The notes: a model not told the origin generated them from the sequence alone. A stretch of DNA of 64,000 nt from Stutzerimonas stutzeri (GCF_024448985.1 NZ_JAMOII010000006.1:105132-169131), one strand, 5' to 3'. Positions 28,849 through 40,046 are shown, numbered from the stretch's first letter. Made by a program: numbers and translations.

Positions 28849-30225
28849 TCAAAGCAGGGGCAGCGTAACCGGTTCGAGGTGGTTGTCTTCCACTCGTACA
28901 TCCAGCTCGCCTTCACCCAGTCGGGCCTTGAGGCGCTGACCGGGCTGTGTCTGGTCAGCGCGGCGGACGGCATGGCCGTGTTCGTCCAGCAGAATGCTGT
29001 AGCCGCGCGACAGGGTTGCCAGCGGGCTGACGATATTGAGTGTCTGCGCCAGACTTTTCAGCTGCTGGCGTTGGTTTCTTAGCGATTCCTGCATGGCGCG
29101 GGGCATGCGCTCGGACAGATGCGCCAGACGCTGGCGCAACAGCTCTAACGTGCGTCCCGGATGCTGTGCGGCCAGGCGCGTGTCGAGCCGAGCCAGACGC
29201 TCCTGACCCGCGCAGAGACGACGGTCGATGCCGCGCAGCAAGCGCTGTTCGAGGTCGTCGATGCGCTGGGCTTGCTGTTGCAGGCGTTCGCCGGGATGGC
29301 GCAAACGCTTGGTCAGGTTCTCGAGCCGTGAACTGTCGCGGTGAAGCCGGTCCTGCATGCGCAGCAACAGGCGCTGGCGCAGGCTTGTCAGGCGCTGGGA
29401 AATATCCGTGCTGCTGGGCGCCAGCAATTCGGCCGCGGCAGAAGGCGTCGGTGCGCGCACATCGGCGACGAAGTCGGCGATGGAGACGTCGGTCTCGTGG
29501 CCGACGGCGCTGACGATCGGCGTCTGACAGGCGGCCACGGCGCGGGCGATGACTTCTTCGTTGAAGCACCAGAGATCTTCCAGCGAGCCGCCACCGCGGG
29601 CCAGAATCAGCGCATCGAAACCGCCGCGATCGGCCAGCTCTAGGGCGCGCACGATTTGCGGCGTCGCCTCGCGACCCTGAACGGCAGTCGGCACCAGCGT
29701 CAGCGCCACATGAGGTGCGCGGCGGCGAAACACCGAAATGATGTCGCGAATCACCGCGCCAGTCGGCGAGCTGACGATGCCGATGCGCTGCGGATGGGCG
29801 GGGAGGGCGCGTTTGCTGCCAGCGTCGAACAGCCCTTCGGCGGCCAGTTTCTCCTTCAGCGCCTCGAAGGCCAGGCGCAGGGCGCCATCGCCGGCCGGCT
29901 CCAGCGAGTCGAGAATCAGCTGATAATCGCCACGGCCTTCGAACAGCGACACCTTGCCGCGCACCTTGACCGCTAGGCCGTCGCGCAGCGCCTGGCGCAC
30001 CCGCAGGGCGTTCTGGCGGAACAGCGCGCAGCGCACCTGGGCGTTCTTGTCCTTGAGGGTGAAATAGATGTGGCCGGAGGCGGGCCGGGCAAGATTGGAA
30101 ATCTCACCTTCGACCCAGACCTGGGCGAACACGTCTTCCAGCAACAGCCGGGCACGGCCGTTGAGCTGGCTGACGGTGAGGACCTCGCGGTCGAGATTCA
30201 GACGCTGGAAGGGATCTTTGAGCAT
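28849..30225 (-). CDS. xseA: Exodeoxyribonuclease VII large subunit
   Basis: Large subunit of the single-strand DNA exonuclease VII, 458 residues. It has an N-terminal OB fold (LLEDVFAQVWVEGEISNL...GHIYFTLKD), the catalytic domain with VGHETDVSIADFVADVRAPTPSAAAEL and a long C-terminal coiled-coil rich in Gln, Arg and Leu. The ATG at 30225 gives the normal N-terminus; the frame remains open upstream to 30522 but without family similarity. xseB is not in this window. Confidence 0.95.
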   Translation of the reverse strand: MLKDPFQRLNLDREVLTVSQLNGRARLLLEDVFAQVWVEGEISNLARPASGHIYFTLKDKNAQVRCALFRQNALRVRQALRDGLAVKVRGKVSLFEGRGDYQLILDSLEPAGDGALRLAFEALKEKLAAEGLFDAGSKRALPAHPQRIGIVSSPTGAVIRDIISVFRRRAPHVALTLVPTAVQGREATPQIVRALELADRGGFDALILARGGGSLEDLWCFNEEVIARAVAACQTPIVSAVGHETDVSIADFVADVRAPTPSAAAELLAPSSTDISQRLTSLRQRLLLRMQDRLHRDSSRLENLTKRLRHPGERLQQQAQRIDDLEQRLLRGIDRRLCAGQERLARLDTRLAAQHPGRTLELLRQRLAHLSERMPRAMQESLRNQRQQLKSLAQTLNIVSPLATLSRGYSILLDEHGHAVRRADQTQPGQRLKARLGEGELDVRVEDNHLEPVTLPLL

Positions 30226-30376
30226 GGCGGCGATGATACGGGAAAAGGCCGCAAAGAGTGCTGAAGGCCAAAAGGTTGGGCGGAGGGCGTGGCTCCGGCT
30301 CCGACCGGGCGCGATTGACCTGAGCGGCCAGCGCATTAAGCTGCGCGGCTTCCTTATCTGCGCCTTCGTCCATGTC

Positions 30377-30928
30377 ATGAACCACAGCCAAGCCATCGTC
30401 GTGCCACGCATTTCCACCTTTCCTGGGCATGAAGCCAGGGCGCGAAAGATCCTGCGCTGGCTTGTTGAGCGGCGCATCGTCGAGGCGCTGCCGACCACCT
30501 GCGGTCGAGGCGTCGGCGGCATGGCCTATGCGATTGCGTCGGGCGCACGCGCCGTGGTCCGGCATCCGGAGCGGTTGCCGTTCGGTCAGCCGATCAATGG
30601 GCTGGAAATCGTGACCAAGCGCTGCATCTATACGCCGACACGCGATTTTGCCGAGGAGGCCGGCTGTCCGGAATGTCGCCAGGAAATCGGCGAGGCATTG
30701 TTCGAGAGCCTGGAAGACTGGATGCCCGGCCAGACCGACAACTTCACCTGCCCTCAGTGCGGCTTCGAGGACGACATCAACGGTTTTCTTTTCATCCCTG
30801 CCTGCGCCTTTTCCAACCTGGGCTTCATCTTCAATGGTTGGGGCGCTGCCGGACTGCGCGAAGATTTCCTCGATGCGTTCGCCGAGCGCCTGGGCTTCCC
30901 CTGTGCGCTGGTTGAGGTGGACGACTGA
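30377..30928 (+). CDS. Conserved hypothetical protein with two CxxC pairs (probable zinc ribbon)
   Basis: I do not recognise a named function. From ATG 30377 the protein has 183 residues. Cysteine pairs Cys97/Cys100 (CPECRQ) and Cys125/Cys128 (CPQCGFED) would make a zinc ribbon in the middle, and a hydrophobic, aromatic C-terminal part follows (FLFIPACAFSNLGFIFNGW). It is divergent from xseA, and its stop is just before the guaB promoter. The start is uncertain because no good RBS precedes it; the frame is open back to 30068. Confidence 0.7.
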   Translation: MNHSQAIVVPRISTFPGHEARARKILRWLVERRIVEALPTTCGRGVGGMAYAIASGARAVVRHPERLPFGQPINGLEIVTKRCIYTPTRDFAEEAGCPECRQEIGEALFESLEDWMPGQTDNFTCPQCGFEDDINGFLFIPACAFSNLGFIFNGWGAAGLREDFLDAFAERLGFPCALVEVDD

Positions 30929-32485
<1,557 letters not shown>

Positions 32486-32510
32486 TCCAGCCTCGATTAA
32501 CAGGCGCTGG

Positions 32511-32564
32511 GAGCTGGAAGCTGGAAGCTGGAAGTCACGACTTCGGGCCTCTGCTTCCAGCTTC
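32511..32564 (+). repeat. Short tandem repeat and hairpin between guaB and guaA
   Basis: Three head-to-tail GCTGGAA units lie at 32513-32533 and are followed by the complementary CTTCCAGCTTC at 32554-32564, so the transcript can form a stem of about 11 bp. It may modulate the ratio of guaB to guaA expression; no other evidence is visible. Confidence 0.65.
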
Positions 32565-32602
32565 TGGCTTTCAGCTTCAAGCTTTTTCCGAAGGAAAGCC
32601 CC

Positions 32603-34183
32603 ATGTCCCATCCCGACATTCACGCCCACCGCATCCTGATCCTCGACTTCGGTTCGCAGTACACCCAATTGATCGCCCGCCGTGTGCGCGAGCTCGGGGT
32701 CTATTGCGAACTGCATCCCTGGGACATGAGCGACGAGGACATCCGTGCCTTCGCCCCGCGCGGGATCATTCTTGCCGGTGGTCCCGAGTCGGTGCATGAG
32801 GAGGGCAGTCCTCGTGCGCGGCAGGCGGTGTTCGATCTGGGCGTGCCGCTGTTTGGCATCTGCTATGGCATGCAGACCATATCCGAGCAGCTGGGCGGCA
32901 AGGTGCAGGGTTCGGATGTGCGTGAGTTCGGCTATGCGAGGGTCGACCTGGTCGGCAAGTCGAAGCTGTTCGACGGCATCGAGGACCACATGGACGACGA
33001 CGGCGTATTCGGCCTCGACGTCTGGATGAGCCACGGCGACAAGGTCACCGATATCCCGGAAGGCTTCCACATCATCGCCAGCACGCCGAGCTGCCCTATC
33101 GCGGCGATCGGTGACGAGGCCCGCCGCTATTACGGTGTGCAGTTCCACCCGGAAGTGACCCATACCAAGCAGGGCGGGCGCATCCTGTCGCGCTTCTTGT
33201 TGGAAATCTGCGGCTGTGAAGCCCTGTGGACACCTTCGAACATTGTCGAAGATTTGGTTGAGCAGGTCCGCGCCCAAGTGGGCAGCGCCAACGTACTGCT
33301 GGGCCTGTCCGGCGGCGTCGATTCCTCGGTAGTCGCCGCACTGCTGCACAAGGCCATCGGCGAACAGCTGACCTGTGTCTTCGTCGACAACGGCCTGCTG
33401 CGCCTGCATGAAGGCGACCAAGTGATGGCCATGTTCGCCCAGAACATGGGCGTCAAGGTGATCCGTGCCGATGCCGAAGCGCAGTTCCTGGAGAATCTTG
33501 CCGGCGAAGCCGACCCGGAAAAGAAGCGCAAAATCATCGGCCGCACCTTCATCGATGTCTTCGATGCCCAGGCCAGCAAGCTCGAAAACATCCAGTTCCT
33601 CGCCCAGGGCACCATCTACCCGGACGTGATCGAGTCGGCCGGCGCCAAGAGCGGCAAGGCCCACGTGATCAAGTCGCACCACAACGTCGGTGGCCTGCCG
33701 GAGGAGATGAACCTCAAGCTGGTCGAGCCGTTGCGTGAACTGTTCAAGGATGAAGTCCGCAAGATCGGCCTCGAGCTTGGCCTGCCCTATGACATGGTCT
33801 ATCGCCACCCATTCCCGGGCCCGGGCCTGGGAGTGCGCATCCTCGGCGAGGTGAAGAAGGAATACGCCGACCTGCTGCGCCGCGCCGACCATATCTTCAT
33901 CGAAGAGCTGCGCAACTTCGACTGGTACCACAAGACCAGCCAGGCCTTCGTGGTGTTCCAGCCGGTGAAATCGGTAGGTGTGGTCGGCGATGGCCGTCGC
34001 TACGCCTGGGTCGTCGCGCTGCGCGCGGTGGAAACCATCGACTTCATGACAGCGCGCTGGGCACACCTGCCCTACGAGCTGCTCGAGAAGGTCTCCAACC
34101 GCATCATCAACGAAATCGAAGGCATCTCCCGCGTCACCTACGACGTGTCGAGCAAGCCGCCGGCGACGATTGAGTGGGAGTGA
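32603..34183 (+). CDS. guaA: GMP synthase (glutamine-hydrolysing)
   Basis: Converts XMP to GMP with glutamine. The 526-residue protein has an N-terminal class I amidotransferase domain with the nucleophile in FGICYGMQ and catalytic His/Glu in QFHPEVTHT, the ATP pyrophosphatase domain with the P-loop LSGGVDSSV, and the C-terminal dimerisation domain ending PPATIEWE. The second gene of the guaBA operon. Confidence 0.98.
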   Translation: MSHPDIHAHRILILDFGSQYTQLIARRVRELGVYCELHPWDMSDEDIRAFAPRGIILAGGPESVHEEGSPRARQAVFDLGVPLFGICYGMQTISEQLGGKVQGSDVREFGYARVDLVGKSKLFDGIEDHMDDDGVFGLDVWMSHGDKVTDIPEGFHIIASTPSCPIAAIGDEARRYYGVQFHPEVTHTKQGGRILSRFLLEICGCEALWTPSNIVEDLVEQVRAQVGSANVLLGLSGGVDSSVVAALLHKAIGEQLTCVFVDNGLLRLHEGDQVMAMFAQNMGVKVIRADAEAQFLENLAGEADPEKKRKIIGRTFIDVFDAQASKLENIQFLAQGTIYPDVIESAGAKSGKAHVIKSHHNVGGLPEEMNLKLVEPLRELFKDEVRKIGLELGLPYDMVYRHPFPGPGLGVRILGEVKKEYADLLRRADHIFIEELRNFDWYHKTSQAFVVFQPVKSVGVVGDGRRYAWVVALRAVETIDFMTARWAHLPYELLEKVSNRIINEIEGISRVTYDVSSKPPATIEWE

Positions 34184-34202
34184 TCGGCTAGCCGATTGAT
34201 CA

Positions 34203-34237
34203 AAGACGAAGCCCCAACCATACCGGGGCTTCGTCTT
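34203..34237. terminator. Bidirectional terminator between guaA and the DUF1206 gene
   Basis: A perfect 13-bp stem AAGACGAAGCCCC (34203-34215) and GGGGCTTCGTCTT (34225-34237) encloses a nine-base loop. It lies between two convergent genes; on the minus strand it is followed by TTGATC and on the plus strand by GCTGGGG, so U-tracts come mainly from the stem ends. Confidence 0.8.
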
Positions 34238-34248
34238 GCTGGGGGCGG

Positions 34249-35085
34249 TTAATGGATGACTGCTGGCATGTCGATACGTCGCCAGATCGCTTCTGAGAAG
34301 CTGTATACGGCGAAGGCCACCAGCCCGAGTCCGATCAGGGATAACCAGAAGGTGCCGAATGGCAGGCTCTGCAGCGCGTTCAGCGCATCGTCCAGGCCAG
34401 GTGGGTCAGTTGGTTCGTAGCGTGCTCCGCCGCTGAAAAGCATGCCGGCAGTGATCAGGAAAGCGACACCACGGGCGATCAGCCCCGCGCGTGAGATCGG
34501 GCGAACCCAGCGCATGATCTCTTCGGAGGCATAGAAATACTTTTCGAACTTGGCTTTCCAGCCTTTGATGATGTGCGCGATACCCACGCCAAGCGGAACC
34601 AATGCAACGGCATAGACCAGATAGTTGGAATGTTTCCAGCCGAGCAGGCTAGAGAGAAAGTCACTACCGGAGCTTCCTCCACCGCCATTGGCGGATTCGC
34701 CAATGGAGCTGCCGAGCAGGCCAAGAGTGAACAGCGTCAGGAGGGTATAAGCCACGGCGCTACCGATCAGCCCTGCTCGAATCAACAGCCCTTTGGCATC
34801 GGTGCCGTGGCCCTCCGGATCAGTGATTGCCTGAGTCAAACGCCATGCGGCATAGGCCAGGAGCCCTACAACCATGATCCAGAGCAAGACCTCGCCAAAG
34901 GGTTGCCCCAACAATTGCTGGACCGCGCCCTTGGTTCCCACGGTATCACCGCTGCCGAGGCCGGCCATGAAGGCAAAGGCGCCGATAATGGTGTAGACGA
35001 CACCTCGTGCGGCGTAACCGCTGCGGGCGAGCCAGACGATGCCTGTGCTGACTTCGTCTTTGGCATGGGCTGCGGTGCTCTGCAT
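34249..35085 (-). CDS. DUF1206 integral membrane protein
   Basis: The 278-residue protein from the ATG at 35085 (AGGAGG just upstream) has three DUF1206 repeats of two transmembrane helices each: WLARSGYAARGVVYTIIGAFA, then LLIRAGLIGSAVAYTLLTLFT, then ISRAGLIARGVAFLITAGMLF. A glycine/serine-rich loop lies near residue 130. The function is unknown. A TTG start at 35100 is open but less likely. Confidence 0.85.
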   Translation of the reverse strand: MQSTAAHAKDEVSTGIVWLARSGYAARGVVYTIIGAFAFMAGLGSGDTVGTKGAVQQLLGQPFGEVLLWIMVVGLLAYAAWRLTQAITDPEGHGTDAKGLLIRAGLIGSAVAYTLLTLFTLGLLGSSIGESANGGGGSSGSDFLSSLLGWKHSNYLVYAVALVPLGVGIAHIIKGWKAKFEKYFYASEEIMRWVRPISRAGLIARGVAFLITAGMLFSGGARYEPTDPPGLDDALNALQSLPFGTFWLSLIGLGLVAFAVYSFSEAIWRRIDMPAVIH

Positions 35086-35286
35086 GGAGCCTCCTGTCAA
35101 CTTCTGATGATTGTTAGATAAGTAGACGAGGCCCGAGCGATAGGGTTCGCTTCGACGTACGGACGGCTGGTTGCGATGGCGTCAGATGTTCGAGGTGCCG
35201 GGAAGCTGTAGCATGACGCAAATGCGAGTTATCTATTTTTTGCTGTAAAGCTAGGTTAGCTCGTAGCTGTTTTTATGGGATTCACG

Positions 35287-36657
35287 ATGACCTATACCCG
35301 AAGAAAGATACTGGTGGGCCTAGCTGGTTTGGGTGCGCTGGGTGTCGTCGGTGGCGGTGCACGCTATTGGCTTGGGCGCCCGGCCGATCCGGCCACCCAC
35401 GACTACGAACTGATTGCCGCTCCACTGGATGTGGAGCTGGTTTCCGGGTATCGGACGCCCGCCTGGTGCTATGGTGGGCAAGCACCTGGCCTTGAGTTGC
35501 GCGCCCGACAGGGTGATTGGTTGCGAGTGCGCTTCATCAACCAACTGCCGGAGCCGACCACCATCCATTGGCACGGCATCCGTCTGCCGTTGAACATGGA
35601 CGGGGTCCCCTATGTGTCGCAGTTGCCCGTTCTGCCGGGTGAGTCGTTCGACTATCTATTTCAGGTGCATGATGCAGGCAGCTTTTGGTACCACCCGCAC
35701 ACCACCAGCGCCGAGCAGCTGGGACGCGGGCTGGTTGGGCCGCTGATCGTCGAGGAGCGCGAACCGAGTGGTTTCCGCCATGAGCGCACCCTGAGCCTGA
35801 AGAGCTGGCATGTGGACAAGCAAGGCGCCTTCACTGATTTCAGCGTACCGCGCGAGGCCGCCCGCGGCGGCACACCGGGCGTCCTCTCGAGCGTCAATGG
35901 CGAGCATGCGCCGACGCTTGAATTACCCGCCGGTCAGGTGGTGCGCTTGCGCATTCTCAACCTCGATAACACCCTGACCTATCGACTGAATCTCTCCGCT
36001 GGCGAAGCACGTATCTATGCGCTCGATGGCAATCCGATCAAGCCGCGTCCGTTCGGTAAGGATTACTGGCTGGGGCCAGGTATGCGCGTGGACCTGGCGT
36101 TGAAGGTGCCGCCTGTAGGGGAGCAGCTGTCGCTGCGCAACGGGCCTCTGCGGCTGGCGACTCTTGCTTCGGTCAGCACTGGAGAGGCCGAAGGAGAGTG
36201 GCCCGCTCCGCTTCCGCCCAACCCGATTGCCGAGCCGGACCTGCAGCAGGCAGAAACCCTGCGCTTCAATTTCGAGTGGGCCGGTACGCTATCCAGCGAT
36301 GCAGGACAGGGCGATTCGTTCACCTTCTGGCAGGTCAACGGTCAGGCTTGGGACATCAACGACAAGACGTGCGCCGATCGGCCCATCGCGACCTTGAAAC
36401 GCAACGGCCATTACATCCTCGAATTACGTAATCTCAGCCAGTATCAGCACCCGGTTCATCTACACGGTATGACTTTCAAGGTCATCTCATCCAATCGTAA
36501 GAAGATCGAACCCTGGTTCACCGACACCTATCTGCTGGGCAAGAACGAAACCGCCCGCGTCGCGCTGGTGGCCGATAACCCGGGCGTTTGGATGTTTCAC
36601 TGCCATGTGATCGACCACATGGAGACCGGGCTGATGGCGGCGATCGAGGTGGTATAG
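35287..36657 (+). CDS. Multicopper oxidase (laccase/CueO-like) with twin-arginine signal
   Basis: A 456-residue periplasmic copper oxidase from ATG 35287. The N-terminus YTRRKILVGLAGLGALG is a twin-arginine signal. Copper ligands: HWHG and HPHT in the first cupredoxin domain, HPVHLHGM and HCHVIDHMETGL in the last; the latter gives the type 1 Cys-His-Met set. It probably oxidises Cu(I), Fe(II) or phenolic substrates; with OprC at 23659 it suggests active copper handling. The longer frame from 35275 adds four residues. Confidence 0.9.
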   Translation: MTYTRRKILVGLAGLGALGVVGGGARYWLGRPADPATHDYELIAAPLDVELVSGYRTPAWCYGGQAPGLELRARQGDWLRVRFINQLPEPTTIHWHGIRLPLNMDGVPYVSQLPVLPGESFDYLFQVHDAGSFWYHPHTTSAEQLGRGLVGPLIVEEREPSGFRHERTLSLKSWHVDKQGAFTDFSVPREAARGGTPGVLSSVNGEHAPTLELPAGQVVRLRILNLDNTLTYRLNLSAGEARIYALDGNPIKPRPFGKDYWLGPGMRVDLALKVPPVGEQLSLRNGPLRLATLASVSTGEAEGEWPAPLPPNPIAEPDLQQAETLRFNFEWAGTLSSDAGQGDSFTFWQVNGQAWDINDKTCADRPIATLKRNGHYILELRNLSQYQHPVHLHGMTFKVISSNRKKIEPWFTDTYLLGKNETARVALVADNPGVWMFHCHVIDHMETGLMAAIEVV

Positions 36658-36726
36658 ACGTTCTTGCAGTTTGAAGTCTAAGCAGGCTGTAGACTCTAGC
36701 CAGCTCTCAGCTCTTAAAACCGAATC

Positions 36727-37239
36727 ATGAAAAAACCACAAATCATCGACCGCTCGCGCGACGAGTATTTCATGCGCGAGGCGCTTGCACTGGCAGCACA
36801 GGGCGTTGCTCTGGGCGAGGTGCCGGTGGGCGCAGTGCTGGTGCAGGACGGTCAGATCATTGGGCGGGGCTTCAACTGTCCGATATCCCGGCACGACCCT
36901 AGTGCTCACGCTGAAATGGTGGCGATCCGCGACGCGTCATCACGCGTGCAGAATTACCGTCTGCCAGGCAGTACGCTATACGTGACGCTGGAGCCCTGCA
37001 GCATGTGCGCGGGACTGATCGTGCACTCGCGCATTCAGCGCGTAGTGTACGGCGCTACGGAGCCCAAGGCGGGCGTCGCGATCAGTCGCGGCCAGTTCTT
37101 TTCTCAGGATTTTCTCAACCATCGGGTGCTGGTCGAAGGTGGCGTGATGGCGGAGCAGTGCAGTGAGACGCTGAGCGACTTCTTCCGGATGCGCCGCAAG
37201 ACGCGTGGTGGCGAGGCTGTGAAGTCGCTGGACGGCTAA
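36727..37239 (+). CDS. tadA: tRNA-specific adenosine deaminase
   Basis: Makes inosine at the wobble position (34) of tRNA-Arg(ACG). The 170-residue protein contains the deaminase zinc motif with His61 and Glu63 (HAEM) and Cys91/Cys94 (PCSMC). The C-terminal helix FFRMRRKTRGGE is typical. It starts 69 bases after the multicopper oxidase and converges with the ABC ATPase gene. Confidence 0.96.
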   Translation: MKKPQIIDRSRDEYFMREALALAAQGVALGEVPVGAVLVQDGQIIGRGFNCPISRHDPSAHAEMVAIRDASSRVQNYRLPGSTLYVTLEPCSMCAGLIVHSRIQRVVYGATEPKAGVAISRGQFFSQDFLNHRVLVEGGVMAEQCSETLSDFFRMRRKTRGGEAVKSLDG

Positions 37240-37255
37240 TCGGCGCGCCTGAAGG

Positions 37256-38365
37256 TCAAATGCCGCTGCTGTAACGGCGCACGCCTGCTTCCGGCAGCTT
37301 TTCATGAGCAGCGATACTGCCCTGCGCGGGAAACACCACCAAGTGATCGGCAGCGATGCCGATACCGACTTCCTGCCCGGTCGGGTAATCGGCATGGCTG
37401 GGAAAAATGCCTTCGAGTTGATTGCCGGTCGGCAATTGCAGGCGATACAGGGTCGAGGCGCCGAGGAAGGTCTTACCGACGATGAGTCCCTTGAGCGCAC
37501 TTTGCGGCGAGTAAACGATGTCATCCGGGCGCAGCAGGACATCCACGGAGCTGCCGGCCGGCATGGTGTAGGCACGGTTGCCGCGAATGACGCCGAGTTC
37601 GGTCTGTACCGTTTCGGGGTCGATCAACTGACCGCGGATGAAATAACCCTGACCAATGAAGCTCGCGACGAAGGGCGTCAGCGGCTCGTGATAAAGGTTG
37701 TACGGCGTGTCCCACTGTTCCAGGCGACCATCTTTGAATACCCCGACCTGATCGCTGACCGCGAAGGCTTCTTCCTGGTCGTGCGTGACGAGGATGGCAC
37801 TGGTGCCGCGAGCTTTGAGGATCTCTCGCACCTCATGACTCAGGCGACGCCGCAGGTCGCCGTCGAGGTTGGAGAAGGGTTCGTCGAGTAGCAAAAGCTC
37901 CGGCTCGGGTGCGAGTGCGCGGGCGAGGGCGACACGCTGCTGCTGGCCACCGGATAGTTCATGCGGATAGCGCTTGCCGAGCGGTGCCAGATGCACAAGG
38001 TCGAGCATTTCACGAACGATACGGGCGTGGTGCGGATGCTTGCGGATGCCGAACGCGATGTTCTCGGCAACGGTCAGGTGCGGGAACAGGGCGTAGTCCT
38101 GGAAAACCATGCCGATCCGGCGCTTCTCCGGCGCGAGCGTGAAGCCTTGTCGCGAAATGACGGCGTCGCCCAGTTGGATCTCGCCTTCGTTGACATGTTC
38201 GAAGCCGGCGATAGCTCGTAGCGTGGTGGTTTTGCCGCAGCCGGATGGCCCTAGCAGGCAGCCAATATCACCGCGCTTGAGGTGCAGGTTGAGGTTCTGC
38301 ACGACGCTTTGGCCGCCATAGCCGCAGTCCAGATTGCGAAGGTGCAGAAGCGGTGGAGAACTCAT
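37256..38365 (-). CDS. ABC transporter ATP-binding protein, FbpC/PotA-like (MOI group)
   Basis: A 369-residue ATPase: Walker [12 protein letters not shown]-loop [10 protein letters not shown], signature [15 protein letters not shown], Walker [14 protein letters not shown]-loop THDQEEAF, then a C-terminal TOBE domain. The pattern is that of ferric-iron (FbpC) or spermidine/putrescine ATPases. No permease or binding protein lies next to it. Its ATG overlaps the argF stop (ATGA), so it is translated with argF. Confidence 0.9.
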   Translation of the reverse strand: MSSPPLLHLRNLDCGYGGQSVVQNLNLHLKRGDIGCLLGPSGCGKTTTLRAIAGFEHVNEGEIQLGDAVISRQGFTLAPEKRRIGMVFQDYALFPHLTVAENIAFGIRKHPHHARIVREMLDLVHLAPLGKRYPHELSGGQQQRVALARALAPEPELLLLDEPFSNLDGDLRRRLSHEVREILKARGTSAILVTHDQEEAFAVSDQVGVFKDGRLEQWDTPYNLYHEPLTPFVASFIGQGYFIRGQLIDPETVQTELGVIRGNRAYTMPAGSSVDVLLRPDDIVYSPQSALKGLIVGKTFLGASTLYRLQLPTGNQLEGIFPSHADYPTGQEVGIGIAADHLVVFPAQGSIAAHEKLPEAGVRRYSSGI

Positions 38366-39282
38366 GCGTGGTGATAGGCCGGCTCGACAAGGAATTCAAG
38401 CAATGCCTTCTGGGCGTGCAAGCGGTTCTCGGCTTGGTTCCAGGCTACCGAGCGAGGATCGTCGAGCAGGTCATGACTGATCTCTTCACCGCGATGGGCG
38501 GGCAGGCAGTGCATGAACAGTACGTCTTCGGCGGCGACGTCGAGCAAGGCACGGTCGACCTGATAAGGGCGGAAGGTGGCGATACGTGCGGCCACTTCAT
38601 CCTCCTGTCCCATCGACGCCCAGACATCGGTGCTGATTAGATGAGCGCCAGCGGCGGCTTCGCGCGGATCGCGGACGAGCTGGACGCGATCACCGGCCTG
38701 CGTCAGCAATTCGGCTTCGGGCTCGTAGCCCTCCGGGCAGGCGATACGCAGCTGAAAGTCGAACTGAATGGCCGCTTCCATATAGGAATTGCACATATTA
38801 TTGCCATCGCCGATCCAGGCTACCGTCTTGCCGGCGATGCTGCCGCGGTGTTCGTGGAAAGTCTGCATGTCGGCCAGCAACTGACAAGGATGCAAATCGT
38901 CGGACAGCCCGTTGATGACTGGTACCGTTGAATGAGCGGCGAACTCAGTGAGCGTGGCATGGGCAAAGGTGCGGATCATGACCGCATCGAGCATGCTGGA
39001 CATGACGATGGCCGAATCACTGACCGGCTCGCCGCGGCCCAGTTGGGTATCGCGGGGCGAAAGAAAGATCGCCTGGCCGCCGAGTTGAATCATGCCGGCC
39101 TCGAAGGACAAACGGGTCCGTGTCGAGGCCTTCTCGAAGATCATCCCCAAGACGCGGTTTTTCAGCGGCTCGAACAGAATGCCGCGCTGGCGCAGATCCT
39201 TCAGCTCGATGCCGCGACGGACCAGGCCGAGTAGCTCCTGGGACGTGCAATCCATCAGTGAGAGAAAGTGTCTTGCGCTCAT
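38362..39282 (-). CDS. argF: Ornithine carbamoyltransferase, anabolic
   Basis: Converts ornithine and carbamoyl phosphate to citrulline in arginine synthesis. The 306-residue protein has the carbamoyl-phosphate motif STRTR in [13 protein letters not shown], the ornithine region [13 protein letters not shown] and the catalytic HCLPAHRG. The length fits the anabolic enzyme. It is transcribed with the following ABC ATPase gene and is divergent from grxD. Confidence 0.96.
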   Translation of the reverse strand: MSARHFLSLMDCTSQELLGLVRRGIELKDLRQRGILFEPLKNRVLGMIFEKASTRTRLSFEAGMIQLGGQAIFLSPRDTQLGRGEPVSDSAIVMSSMLDAVMIRTFAHATLTEFAAHSTVPVINGLSDDLHPCQLLADMQTFHEHRGSIAGKTVAWIGDGNNMCNSYMEAAIQFDFQLRIACPEGYEPEAELLTQAGDRVQLVRDPREAAAGAHLISTDVWASMGQEDEVAARIATFRPYQVDRALLDVAAEDVLFMHCLPAHRGEEISHDLLDDPRSVAWNQAENRLHAQKALLEFLVEPAYHHA

Positions 39283-39352
39283 ATCAACTACCTTTATTGC
39301 CGCAGTCGAGGCCGGAGAGTTTTCTACGGAAAAGAGAAGGCCTACGACAGGG

Positions 39353-39369
39353 GTCGCACGGGAAGCGAC
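39353..39369 (-). promoter_or_regulatory. Inverted repeat upstream of argF (possible regulator site)
   Basis: GTCGC (39353-39357) and GCGAC (39365-39369) form an inverted repeat with a seven-base centre, about 70 bases before the argF start. Pseudomonas ArgR half-sites contain TGTCGC, so an ArgR site is possible but the match is incomplete. Confidence 0.25.
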
Positions 39370-39475
39370 GAAACGGGAAAGGCGCGATCTTATCCAGAAA
39401 GCCTTCGCGGGCGCAAATCGGCCTGGGCGCGCCAGAAATACGGGCTACAAGCGAACGTTCGCAAGCGATTGGGGA

Positions 39476-39504
39476 TAAAAGCCGAGCCCGCGACTCGGCT
39501 TTTA
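39476..39504. terminator. Terminator-like hairpin in the divergent argF/grxD spacer
   Basis: A perfect 11-bp stem TAAAAGCCGAG (39476-39486) and CTCGGCTTTTA (39494-39504) with a seven-base loop has terminal A/T tracts on both sides, the look of a bidirectional terminator. Yet it lies between two divergent genes, just upstream of a TACAAT (39518-39523) that may be the grxD -10. Confidence 0.65.
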
Positions 39505-39554
39505 TGGCGCTGTTCTGTACAATGCGCGCCAACCGTGACTAGCCGAGGTGCCCC

Positions 39555-39881
39555 ATGGATATCATCGAAACCATCAAAGAGCAGATCGAAAAGAACCCGG
39601 TGCTGCTGTACATGAAAGGCTCGCCCAACGCGCCGCAGTGCGGCTTTTCCGCCCGCGCGACACAGGCCGTTATGGGCTGCGGCGAGAAGTTCGCTTACGT
39701 CGACATCCTGCAGAATCCAGAGATTCGCGCCAACTTGCCGAAGTACGCCAACTGGCCGACCTTCCCCCAGCTGTGGGTCGATGGCGAGCTGGTCGGGGGT
39801 AGCGACATCATCCTCGAGATGTTCGAGAAGGGCGAGCTGCAGCCGCTGATCAAGCAGGCTGTGGAAAAAGCCGGCGCCTGA
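39555..39881 (+). CDS. grxD: Monothiol (CGFS) glutaredoxin GrxD
   Basis: Small Fe-S carrier of 108 residues with the active site CGFS at residues 29-32 (QCGFSARA), the LLYMKGSP start of the fold and the glutathione-binding WPTFPQLW and GGSDI segments. It stores or hands over [2Fe-2S] clusters together with IscU or BolA proteins. The gene is single, with a strong terminator behind it, near the iron-storage pair bfr/bfd. Confidence 0.96.
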   Translation: MDIIETIKEQIEKNPVLLYMKGSPNAPQCGFSARATQAVMGCGEKFAYVDILQNPEIRANLPKYANWPTFPQLWVDGELVGGSDIILEMFEKGELQPLIKQAVEKAGA

Positions 39882-39896
39882 TCGCGATGCGTTGTC

Positions 39897-39921
39897 AAAC
39901 CCGCCAAACGGCGGGTTTTTT
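39897..39921 (+). terminator. Intrinsic terminator of grxD
   Basis: Stem AAACCCGCC (39897-39905) and GGCGGGTTT with a four-base loop AAAC, followed by an uninterrupted T run. This is a textbook intrinsic terminator. Confidence 0.9.
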
Positions 39922-40001
39922 GTGGCTGCAACTCTGTATTTCGAGGCGCTGGAAGCTTCGGTATCGCCACCGGACAAGTCTTGGGGGCCTGCGCCAAAAC
40001 G

Positions 40002-40030
40002 AAAACGAGAGCCGATGGCTCCCGTTTTTT
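40002..40030. terminator. Terminator of bfr (possibly bidirectional)
   Basis: AAAACG-A-GAGCC pairs with GGCTC-C-CGTTTT around a GAT loop, with one mismatch. It lies 16 bases beyond the bfr stop; T runs are present on both sides. Confidence 0.75.
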
Positions 40031-40046
40031 ACAGCATAAGGATGGG

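Noticed and set aside
39268-39615. Plus-strand open frame across the argF/grxD spacer
   Set aside because: It overlaps the grxD start in another frame and is interrupted in function by a terminator-like hairpin; no similarity seen.
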